This document shows positions 1-9,544 of a stretch of DNA of 64,000 nucleotides, piece after piece. Source of the stretch: Patagioenas fasciata. Taxonomy: Eukaryota; Chordata; Aves; Columbiformes; Columbidae. The DNA is taken from assembly GCF_037038585.1 (NCBI RefSeq), contig NC_092560.1, forward strand, positions 61,057,549 to 61,121,548, in the 5' to 3' direction. Positions within the stretch are counted from its first letter, which is position 1, and each line of letters begins with the position of its first letter. The notes under the pieces are model-generated. The model searched no databases. It had not been told where the DNA came from and saw nothing but the letters and a program-made list of their open reading frames with translations. The translations under genes were made by a program, and so were the position numbers.

Positions 1-3000
1 ACTAAAGAAGGACCTTTGGCTTAAGGGAACTGGAATTAAATCCTCACAGATCTTTGTCTCTAGGTTTAATGGAAGTTCCTGTTTTCTACTCCGCTGGGTA
101 TAATCTGGCTTCAGGATTCATGGCTGATGCAGACTTAGTCACGTTAAATGATGGGACACTGACCAGGCTTGCTGTAGACAGCAAATACGAGAGGGGCCTG
201 GATCTCTTGTCAGCCTTCACCAAAAAAGCACAGGTCTTCCTTGGGCTGCCACTTCTATTACATTGTACCTAATTCCTGACATCCTTTCCCAAGCGAGGAA
301 AGACAGACTCCAAAGAGCAAAGCACTGTCCACCTCCTGTGCCAGCTGTACAAGAGTCTGCATTCCCCGTGTCCTCTACACCCGGCAGCCCTACAGCAAGG
401 GGAGCTCCACTTGTGTACGTGCAGGACCTTTTTTTTTGCTGTTGTTGTTTTTTACAGGCTTTAGCTGGATGTTGCTTGTGAGCAGAAAAGCACATGCAGC
501 TCCTGAGCCTAAGGCTTCAGTGCATCTGTCAGAGCAGAGCTAAAATAAGGCTCAATATTTTGGCTTCACTACACTGTACGAGATCATTTGGCACTGCATT
601 TCCTGAGTTTGAGAGGGCAAGCCTTCAATGTTGATTTGTTATTCTCTGGACTTAGGAGGTCAGTTTAAGGTCTTCTGAGCTTTTAATTTTGGAACATTGT
701 TTTTCTACCCATCCACACCCATCCAGATAAAACGAAAGCAGCACAACAAATATTCAGTGAGAATCGCAGTTCTAGCTGTGTGTGCCACAGCAAGGTGTAA
801 ATCTCCTTTCAGCATGAGTATTCATCGTGGAGATGTCTGTATGCTCAAGTCACATTTTCAAGGCATTGAAGACTTGCAAATTATAAAACTTTTCTCTGAA
901 TCTTCCATACAACTATAACTCTATTAAAACTGCTTCAAAAACTGACTTTTTCAACTACAGATGTAGAAAAATTCACATATCATCTATCTTTATTCGAAAC
1001 ATCTGAGACCCTGAAGTGCTGCCTTCTTGGACAGACAGTATAATGAGTGATTATTTAAAAATGTATAATAAATTAATAATTTAATTTGCTGTTTTAAAAC
1101 CAGCAGTCTAGTTGGCATAGTGCAGGCCCAAATCATCTTTAGAGAGCAAATGTATGCCTGCAAGGTCAGGTATTGACTTTGAGGGTGGCAGAATGTGACT
1201 TCACACCTCATTCAGGTGTTATGAAACTACACAATGAGCCACTATGCAATTCACTTTTTTGTTCATTGTGACAAAAGCACTACTGACAGAAATATCCCAC
1301 TGAAGTTCTTTTCCATTAAGAATGTACCAGCTGCTGGAAGTTGGCATGGTGATGAGCCTACTGAGCTACTCACTATATTTGAAATTTTGGCAGTTTATTC
1401 TACACCAGTTTCCACCATTTCAGGAAGACTGTATGACAAAAGTTAATATCTCTTGCTCACAGCAAGAGAGAACTTACATTTTGATATCAGACACATTTGG
1501 GTAAGGTCTGGTTAATGGTTTCAAGGAAGAGCCTTGAGCATACCTCGTCAAGTAAGTAAAACAGGACACTCACAGAACCAATAGGACATTATTTGTTAAA
1601 TTTGCTGAATATTTCTTTATTTTGTATTAGCCTGGTTGACACAGCATCACATCTTTTAACTATCTATGTACATGTTAAAACATAGTTTCTGTTATGCAGT
1701 CACTGAGTTCTACAGTATTTTCAGTAACTTTACATGAATTTTTAATATAGAACATATTAAAAACACATGAGCTCATTATGCCAGATTTCTAAGGCAGATT
1801 TCTGAGGCTGTTGTCTTTTACAATATGTTGGCACAGACTTAAGAATTAGTCTAACTACAACTCCATTGCAAAACATTTCCAGAGGCAACTTCAATGCGAT
1901 TTTATGTGAGAAATTACTTTTCTCAAAATGCTTCTTATAGAGCCAATGATATATTATTTCTTAAATCTAAGAATCTGTTTCTGCCCAAATGTACATTTTT
2001 TAACACTGCTGTTTTGCCTACAGTAGTGGGACTAACGTTGAAAAGAATTGGCATATTAATTAGCTGAATCTCCATCTTATTGAAACAAGAGTGCCCCTTG
2101 TAAGGTCCTAGAGAACTTTCTGATATCGGAAGAAGTACTGGCATTTGGCAGGGCAGGTAGCACTCTCTTCTGGTTACCTGCTCTCTGGACTCCACAGTCT
2201 GTGAAGAGAATCTATTTTTAATCAATTTTCATGCTTTAATCCAAAAAGAAGCTGCTTCTTTTCTTTTTCTTTTTTTTTTAGTATGGATTAGTTAGAATAA
2301 TTTTAGTAGAGAGATTAAGCTAGATAAAAAGCAATGTATTGCCAAATAAACTGAGTATTTGGCACAAGCTACCCTAATCAACAAATTTTGTGTTGATCTG
2401 TTAAATAATCTCTTGTCCTACTTTTCCATATGCGAACCTAGAAATACCTATCTGAGATTATCCTTTTCAGGTGTAACCTTCAGTGACCCAAAATAATGAC
2501 AGAGAAATACTGTCTTCATGATTTCTGAGGCCTTTATTTTTTCTTGTCCCCAAATAACATCTTCTTGAGTTCATACATAACTGTTTTCCAGCTGCCTATT
2601 CAAAATAATCATGGGATCTTCCTAAACCAGGAAAAAAGGGCTTCACACTGTAGAAATAACACAAGAATTCAACACTGCACTGTCATTTAAATTCTCTGTT
2701 CTATTCTTAGTCTTGAGAAGATATTCTGAACAGTTCTACAGCCTTCAAATGAAATGCTTCATTATTTATTTGATGGTTGCCAACTGTCTACTACTGTCTT
2801 TACTATCCTTGGGATAACTACATGGAAAAAAAAAATAGAGAGAAAAGACAACATGACATCCTTGATCATAGCAGAATGGGCACTTTGTGTTTCCTCCAGC
2901 TCTACCTAGCAAAGAGTACTCAGAAGTACTGAAAATATGTAACTAGCTTTATCCTTTTCCTAAAAACACCTCCCCTCTAATATTACACACATCATACGGG

Positions 3001-5770
3001 GTTTTAGTAGTACACTAAAATACAGCCATAAATAAATGAAGTAATAGGCAGTATACAAATGAAAAACTGTCTCAAATAGAACCCACTTAATAACTATACC
3101 GTAAATACATTTTTCCATAGTTCTATTAAGTTGCAATTCCTATGCAAGCGATAAGCACAGTGCATCTGATAATTCTTATATTTTTCTGTCCTAATCTACA
3201 AGAGTTCTTATACTGAGTTCATAACCGTGGTAGCTCAGTGCTTCACTCCGTACAGTCATCACACATGTGCTTAGTGCTGGTTCACCAAATGGCATTTCGT
3301 GCCTAGAGTATGACCCTCCTGCATTTGAGCTATACAAAATGAATTCTGTTGGCTTAACTCAAAATGTGATGGTCCTTAAAGACAAGATAATGGAAGTCTC
3401 TCCTCTGTCAGCAGTGGACTCTAAACCAGATCTTCATTTCTAACTGAAAATAAACCACATGGTCACAGTAGTGTCATAAGTGAAAGGTGAGGAAATATTC
3501 CATATTTCTTTGAATGGGAACTGGGAAGCTGCAAGAATTCAGCTTCCCATCAGCACAACATCACGACTGGCATACAGTTCCAGTTTCTCACTGCTGCTGC
3601 AGCCAGCCCTGAAGAAAAATATTCTCACATTTAACAAGTTTGCAAAACGACAATTCTCAAACAATTGCTCTATTTGACTATCTGGTTTTGCAGATAAAGT
3701 CAAAATCAAATTGTTAAAGCTGATAAGGTTTTCAAAGTATACTTCCAGCAATCATAAAAATATTTAATATCAACTTGATAGTCTCTTTCTGGAATTAATC
3801 TCTGCAACGAACTCTGTCATTGCTGGTACTGCATATATTTTAATCAGCAAGACACATTCACCAGCTTGTGGTAAAGTTGTCAAAACCTAAGAGATCATAT
3901 ACTTTTGGAACTGAAAAGAGAAAAATTACTTGTGTCTGCATAATTAATGTGGAAAGAAAACACTGGGTCCCACTTTTTGCTGTATTGCCTGTTCAGACAT
4001 CAAATGGAGGTAATTTTAATTTAAAGCTCCTACAATTGGTATTATTTTTGCATAGTTTTTCCTCTTATTCACTGATATCTTTCAAAAGGTTCCTCTATTT
4101 ACATCAACTTGCTTTCTTTTATGCTTAGTAATGATTAACTACCATGCAAACAGAAATACCACTGGTTTTTATTTAGCTTAGCTTGTAAGTTAATAGGAAA
4201 ATCTACAGCAAAGATCCACAAATCATCATAGTCTTCATATGCCAGAGGCAGGTCACAGAACATTCACAAGGACTTCCCTGACCTGTAGCGTGAGGTCCTC
4301 CATGAGGCAGCAATGGTTCTGCAGCAAGTGTCTGCATTTAATGGTTATTGGCAATTGTCACCTCCTGCTAATGAGCTGATTGAAAATAACTTGCAACCAT
4401 GTGCAGCATGTCAGCTATCCAATGACACTTAAGGCACACAGTCCCAGTCAGGGGAAAGAGACAAGTGCTTCCAAGGATAATTTGTCCCTTTTCATGGGAT
4501 CTCCTTCACAGATCTGAATAGATTTCTTTTGCAGGTATCCCACTGCATGTTTTAAGGTATCTAGAATGCAGGTCTTTCTCTTTAAGAAAAGTTGGCCTGA
4601 TCTCAAAGCACGCCTTTTCATGGGTACTTCGATCATAAGCACAGTTTGCCAGAGACCCAGAAACTATATAAAGCACATCATAGCCAACAAAAGCCTCACA
4701 TCTATAATCTTCAAGGACTCATAAAACTGGAGCAAATGATTCATAGTTCCTATTGCTGCATCCTAATCACTTACAGCTCACAGTTCTTCATGGTCTGGGT
4801 GCAAAGTGAAACTTCATAGTTATGAACAAGTTGTGTTTAAAGAATTTTAATTTATTCAGGCACCAAACTTACATCTCAAAGATTTTAGTGCTGTAATGCA
4901 AACCCACGCTCACTCACAAATATAATGTAAGAATTTGCATGAAAGCCCCAAAGCAAGACTGATCTGTTTAAGACTGCTACAGCATGATATGTACACACTA
5001 ACTTTCTCTTCCATGCAGCAAAAAGGAGGCAGAAGTACAAACAGTGGATGCTAACATTTAGCTCTGAACATCTCAGAGTTCATTGCCTGCGGAGCCATGT
5101 TAGCTGGGGAATCAGAGTACTTAAGACCTGTCTGGCAACTCCCCAGCCAACACTCTTCATTAGAGAAGGGGAAAGAAAAAATAACAAGTTTTAGTTATTT
5201 TTAACTCAATTGTCTAAAAACAGTTCTGTTGGAGAAAAAAAAAAAAAAAAATTCTCCCTTTGACTCTTTTAGTGGAGATAAAATATAGTAGACTATCCAA
5301 AATTCAGACTATTCAAAATTCAGAAGTTCCTTGGCATAAAGCCAAATATTTGATAGCTTGAAATGAAACCAACCTATTTCCTTCTCTCTTCTCATGTCTC
5401 TTCTATCTGCTGTTACATTATCTTGATTGGATCAAAGCCAGGAGAATAATATTAAAATATTTCCAGCCAGTCAAAATGTCTCTTTCAAAACACCTTCCAT
5501 GACTAAGAGAAAAATTTGCAATGTGGAAATCATGTCCTGAACTTCTCACAGAATGACTAAAATAATCTTTAAAATCCAACAAATAACTTTTTACCTAAGA
5601 GTTAATTTCACAGACTGGGAAATGATAATAAACTATGGATAAACATAAAACAAATCATAAAAATTCTCTTTAATTATTTGGTCATTTGGCTAAGAGCTGT
5701 GAGTTCGACAACTTATCTCCCTCTGGATTGATGAAAAATGGAGTAACATCATCAAAACTAAGAATCGTAG
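1..5770. other. AT-rich intergenic DNA, no clear gene
   Basis: No convincing gene, retroelement or RNA gene is recognisable. Open frames are short and look like chance. The stretch holds an A-run near 5236-5251 and a T-rich run near 2262-2279. One weak exon candidate at the left edge is listed separately. The rest is ordinary AT-rich non-coding DNA, possibly with unrecognised ancient repeats or conserved non-coding elements that only alignment would show. Confidence 0.6.
6..272 (+). other. weak candidate exon or chance open frame
   Basis: The + frame stays open from base 6 to a stop at 270-272. An acceptor-like pyrimidine tract ending in AG (ctttgtctctag) ends at 62. The translation after it has a globular, coding-like composition (for example EVPVFYSAGYNLASGF and DSKYERGLDLLSAF). 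I do not recognise the protein. No strong GTRAGT donor follows and no partner exon is visible inside the window, so chance remains likely. Confidence 0.15.
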
Positions 5771-5774
5771 AGTC

Positions 5775-6470
5775 AAGAGTTCCCACCCATGAGCTCCCAA
5801 ATCAAGCTGAGGTTTAACTCAGAACAGGGTTCAGCTCCTTCCCAAAGCTGCTCCAATGGCTCACAGTAGCCAGAGATGCTGGAGTGTTTGGTGCTGTGTC
5901 CACCATCGGCCCTGCAGACTCTGATCAGGGGAGTCTGGGCCACATCCAGACCCCGCCCAGAACAAGGGGCATCAAGAACTGAACAAAAAGACCCTTCTGG
6001 AGAAGGAAGCATGTCCTGCGATGTCTCCACAGGGCGTGTGTGGTGCAGCTGCCTTCAGCAAATGGACACCCAGGGCTTGGGACTGGAGGCAGCCATGGGC
6101 TTTGATCCCCCCTGGGTAGAACAGGATCCCTGAGAGTCAGACAGGTGCTGCCTGTGACCCTCTGTGGGGTGAAGAAGGGGAGCGCAGAGGGATGGCCAGC
6201 AGTGCTGGGGTGCGGGGAGAGCCCATGGGACTTTATGCTGCAGCCTCCCAGGGAGGCAGGAGGCGTTATTGAGTGAAGACGTCAGCCAAGGCCCCAGGAG
6301 CTTGACGGGGTCCTAAGGAGACATGGATGAGGGACTGCTGACTGGTGTGAAACACGGAGGCCAAGAAGAAGTCAACAGATCAGCGGATGGAGTGGACAGT
6401 GGCCTTGCAGAAACACCACATATATGAATAAGCACTGCAGGAGAGAACACTGCATTGTGATATCCCAGAG
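5775..6470. other. GC-richer block upstream of duplicated segment
   Basis: Base composition changes sharply from AT-rich flank to a GC-richer block of about 700 bp. It contains overlapping but unconvincing open frames on both strands (85 residues each). I recognise no protein domain and no CR1 or LTR signature. It lies directly upstream of the segment at 6460-6575 that recurs before the RING gene, so it may be the flank or remnant of another copy of that locus. That is inference only. Confidence 0.3.
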
Positions 6471-6575
6471 TGAAGGATGCTGATGTCCCTTAGTGATGGA
6501 CGATAACATCACCGAGCGATGGAATGAGACCACGCATCACTTGACGCTTGTATTCCAGCGCTGAGTCCAACACCA
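6460..6575 (+). repeat. copy 1 of duplicated promoter-like segment
   Basis: This segment aligns by eye with 9137-9250. Both share gagtgatggac/tagtgatggac, then an acatcacc core, then agcgatgga, then gaccac, then cttgtat and a gcgc(t/c)gagtc block in the same order and spacing. The second copy sits just upstream of the TOPORS-like gene. Similarity fades after the gagtc block, where this copy runs into CR1-like sequence. It could be a decayed duplicate of the gene's 5' region or an unnamed repeat. Confidence 0.6.
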
Positions 6576-6587
6576 ACAAAGTTGGTT

Positions 6588-6617
6588 AAAAGGTTGAAGG
6601 AATGTCCTGTGAGGAGC
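6588..6617 (+). repeat. 30-bp CR1 word duplicated at 7382-7411
   Basis: A 30-base string starting aaaaggttgaagg and ending gaggagc is identical at 7382-7411, where it belongs to a CR1 (the region that encodes KL-x-KGLE...EERL in CR1 ORF2). Here it stands alone, with no CR1 continuation on either side. It is therefore a micro-duplication or a tiny CR1 relic. Confidence 0.6.
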
Positions 6618-6773
6618 AACTGAGAACAAATGCTTAGAAACATGACTTCATTCTCATTTTGGGATAACACATGCGCTGTTACTGGCTGTTCATGGGAAAC
6701 GGTTCACTTGATAACCACACCTTCAAAATAGCCTACTTGTGGAACTGAGGAAAAAGAATAACATTGCCAGATA

Positions 6774-6818
6774 TAAACAAACAAACAAGCAAATCAACAA
6801 ACAAACAAACAAACAAAA
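6774..6818 (+). repeat. (AAAC)n microsatellite
   Basis: Imperfect tandem AAAC units lie immediately before the 5' break of the following CR1. Confidence 0.85.
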
Positions 6819-6819
6819 C

Positions 6820-7545
6820 CATTCCTCAGGCTTCACTTCTGGGGCCAGTTCTGTCCAACATGCATATAAATATACACATAAACCATCTGGAAGCAGGAGT
6901 AAAAGGCACTACTAGCAAGTTTGCTGATGATCTCAAACTGGGTGGCACTGTTGACTCTCTTGAGGGACAAGAAACCTTGAAGAGGGATCTCAATAGATGG
7001 GAGCACTGGGCAGTCATTAAGGGGATGAAATTTAACAAGTTTGAAGGCCAGATTCTGCACTTCGGACAGAGTAATGCTGAGCACAAGCATAGACTGGGAG
7101 AGGAGTGGCTGGAGAGCAGCCCTGCAGAAACAGATCATGGGCTGCTGGTCAACAGTGGCTCAAGACGAGCAGCAGCGTGTGCCCTGGAAGCCAAGAGGGC
7201 AAAGCGCATGCTGGGGTTCATCAAACAGGATATGACCAGCCAGGCAGTAGAAGTGATTGTCCCGCTGCATTCAGTGTTGGGGTGGCCTCATTTTGAGCAC
7301 TCTGTGCAGCCCTGGGCCCCACCACTGAAGAAGGACGTGAAGATCCTAGCAAGTGTCTAGAGAAGGGCAACAAAGCTGCTGAAAAGGTTGAAGGAATGTC
7401 CTGTGAGGAGCGGCTGAGGCCTTTGGGCTTGTCTAGTTTGGAGAAAAGGAGGCTGAGGGGCGACCTCATTGCTCTCTACAGCTTCCTGAGGAGGGGAAGT
7501 GGAGAGGGTGGTGCTGAGCTCTTCTCCCTGCTCTCCAGTGACAGG
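6820..7545 (+). mobile_element. CR1 LINE, outer copy, 5' part (RT and C-terminal ORF2)
   Basis: The + strand encodes a decayed CR1 ORF2 reverse transcriptase. It shows a degenerate VPQGSVLGP block (here PQASLLGP), then SKFADDLKLGG, the CR1 form of the catalytic xxDD box, then WEHWAVIKGMKFNKF and GEEWLESSPAE. The frame breaks near 7360 and CR1 nucleotide homology continues as gaggagcggctgagg... to about 7545 at ccagtgacagg. There the element is interrupted by a second CR1 and resumes at 8589. It is 5'-truncated, as most CR1 copies are, and non-functional. Confidence 0.92.
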
Positions 7546-8588
7546 GCACTGGATAAAGAACTGGCTGGAGGGCCGGGTCCAAAGAGTTGTGGTGAACGGA
7601 GCCAAATCCAGTTGGCGGCCGGTCATGAGTGGTGTTCCCCAGGGCTCAGTATTGGAGGCAGTTCTGTTTTCTCTTGTTGTCAATGATTGGGATGAGGGGA
7701 TTGAGTGCAGCCTTAGTCAGTTTGCAGGTGACACCTAATTGGGTGGGAGTGTTGATCTGCTGGAGGGTAGGAAGGCCATACAGAGGAATCCAGACTGGAT
7801 CGTTGTGCTGAGGCCAACTGTATGAGTTTAACAAGGCCAACTGCTGGGTCCTACACTTGGGTCACAACACCACCAGTCAGCGTTACAGGCTTGGAAGAGT
7901 GGCTGGAAAGCTGCCTGGCGAAGAGGGACCTGTGGGTGTTGACTGACAGCGGTTCAAGGTGAGTCAGCAGTGTGCCCAGGTGACCAAAAAGGCCAACAGC
8001 ATCCTGGCTTGTATCAGGAATAGTGTGGCCAGCAGGACTAGAGAAGTGATTGTGCCACTGTACTCAGCACTGGTGAGGGCACACCTCAAATCCTGTGTTC
8101 AGCTTCGGGTCCCTCATCGTCAGAAGGACATTGAGGTACTAGAGAGAGTGCAGAGGAGGGTGACGAAGCTGCTGAGGGGTCTGGAGCACCAGTCTGAGGA
8201 GGAGCGGCTGAAGGAACTGGGGCTGTTTAGCTTGAAGAAAAGGAGGCTGAAGGGAGACCTTATCACTGTCTACAACTACCTGAAAGGAGGTTGTGGCATG
8301 GAGGGTGCTGCTCTCTTCTGCCAAGTAGCAAGTGACAGGACAAGAGGAAATGGCCTCAAGTTGTGCCAGGGGAGGTTGAGATTGGATATGAGGGAAAATT
8401 TCTTCCTGGAAAGGGTTGTCAGGCATTGGAACAGGCTGCTCAGGGAAGTGGTGGAGTCACCATCCCTGGAGGTGTCTAAAAGATGAGGTTCTTACGGACA
8501 TGGTTACGTGCTAGAGTTAGGTTAGGTTATGGTTGGTGTTGGTGATCCTGAGGGTCTCTTCCAACTGAAACAATTCTATGATTCTGTG
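7546..8588 (+). mobile_element. CR1 LINE, inner copy nested in the outer CR1
   Basis: A younger 5'-truncated CR1 inserted into the outer copy. It starts with the [13 protein letters not shown] block just before VPQGSV, then shows [13 protein letters not shown] and a broken FAGDT (decayed FADDT) box. A 175-codon open stretch follows at 7959-8486 ([19 protein letters not shown], then [17 protein letters not shown]). The 3' end is intact, with ggtctcttccaactgaaac followed by attctatgattctgtg at 8573-8588. Several stops and frameshifts make it dead. Confidence 0.93.
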
Positions 8589-8767
8589 ACCCGTGGGAAG
8601 AGTTCAAAACTGCACCAGGGAGGCTTAGACTGGATGCTCAGGCAGCATTTCTCTACCGAGAGGGTGGTCAAACAGTGGAAGAGACTTCCCAAAGAGGTGG
8701 TTGGTGCCCCAGGCCTGTCATTGTTTAACAGGCATTGGGACAAGGCCCTTGATGACTTGAGGCCATT
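8589..8767 (+). mobile_element. CR1 LINE, outer copy, 3' part resumed
   Basis: Sequence resumes exactly where the outer CR1 left off: acccgtgggaag, ttcaaaactgcaccagg, cttagactggatgctcagg, accgagagggtggtcaaac. The order matches the CR1 3' coding end. It then stops near 8767 without the expected CR1 tail, at the junction with an oppositely oriented CR1 piece. Confidence 0.88.
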
Positions 8768-8838
8768 TTCTGTCGTTCTATCTCTTGCTATTTGGGAAAA
8801 GAGCCCAACACCCTCCATGCTACAACCTCTCTTCTCTC
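8768..8838 (-). mobile_element. short antisense CR1 fragment
   Basis: The stretch from ccattttctgtcgttctat through catgctacaacctctcttc is the reverse complement of the CR1 region that reads ...aggttgtag...agtgacagg...aatggcc. It is only about 70 bp and is sandwiched between two + strand CR1 pieces. Confidence 0.75.
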
Positions 8839-9136
8839 TAGTGACCAATGTTAGAACCTAAGGGAATGGCAAGAAGATGTGCCAGGCAGGTTTAGGTTTA
8901 GGCTGGATATTAGGAAAAGGTTCTTCACCCAGAGGGTGGTGCAGCACCGGAACAGGCTCCCTGCGGTTGTAGTCATGGCCTGGCCCCAAGCCTGTAGGTA
9001 TTCAAGAAGAGACTGGACAATGGCCTCAGGCACATGGTGTGAATTGTGGGGTTCTCATATGCAGGGACAGCAGTTGCACTTGATGATCTTTGTTGGTCCC
9101 TTCCAACTCAGGACATTCTAGAATTCTGTGATTCTA
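8839..9136 (+). mobile_element. CR1 LINE 3' end, third copy
   Basis: A + strand CR1 3' end. It contains gtgccaggcaggtttag, gaaaaggttcttcacccag, agggtggtgcagcaccgg and the tail ggtcccttccaactcagg followed by degenerate attcta/attctgtgattct units to 9136. It abuts the duplicated promoter-like segment of the RING gene. Confidence 0.88.
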
Positions 9137-9250
9137 GGGCGTTCCGAGAGAAGGATGTTTTCTCTGAGTGATGGACAATGACATCACCAAGCGATGGATT
9201 GTGACCACATGTGCCTTGTTGCTTGTATCCGGGCGCCGAGTCTGACCCAG
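9137..9250 (+). repeat. copy 2 of duplicated promoter-like segment
   Basis: Second copy of the segment at 6460-6575. It carries gtgatgga and gcgatgga as an internal near-repeat, and a CRE/ATF-like TGACATCA at 9179-9186 (taacatca in copy 1). It marks the start of the CpG-rich block and is placed where the RING gene's promoter would be expected. Confidence 0.6.
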
Positions 9251-9451
9251 TCGGTTTTTGCCCGCACGCCAGCTGAGCGAGGACGCGAGGCTGGAGTGTT
9301 CTGCGAGGCGGTTCCTGGTGCTGCGGTCGTGTTCGGGGAGTTCTTCAGTGCAACTCTCAGTGCGCGACCCCAGAGCCATTGGAGGTTTTTGCCCGGCCCT
9401 GGCTCGTTCAGGCAGCCGGGACACCCAGGCGGAGCATTCGCAGCAGCAGAG
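9180..9451 (+). promoter_or_regulatory. CpG-rich promoter region and putative non-coding exon 1 of the TOPORS-like gene
   Basis: GC and CpG density rise abruptly here relative to the CR1 and AT-rich surroundings. The block ends in a strong donor, CAGAG|GTGAGC, with the GT at 9452-9453. A good acceptor follows at 9572-9573 (cttcgttttctag). I infer a 5'UTR exon ending at 9451 and a 122-bp intron at 9452-9573. The transcription start cannot be fixed from sequence alone. Confidence 0.5.
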
Positions 9452-9544
9452 GTGAGCTGAGAGAGGAAAGCTCACCCTGGGGAGCCGGGAGGCTCTCCTT
9501 ATTGAGGCCCCTGGACATAGTTTCCAGCCCTACCTGGAACAGCG

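Noticed and set aside
7396..8486. Several 60-175-codon frames that look like host genes
   Set aside because: They are pieces of CR1 ORF2 (reverse transcriptase and its C-terminus) or their antisense shadows.
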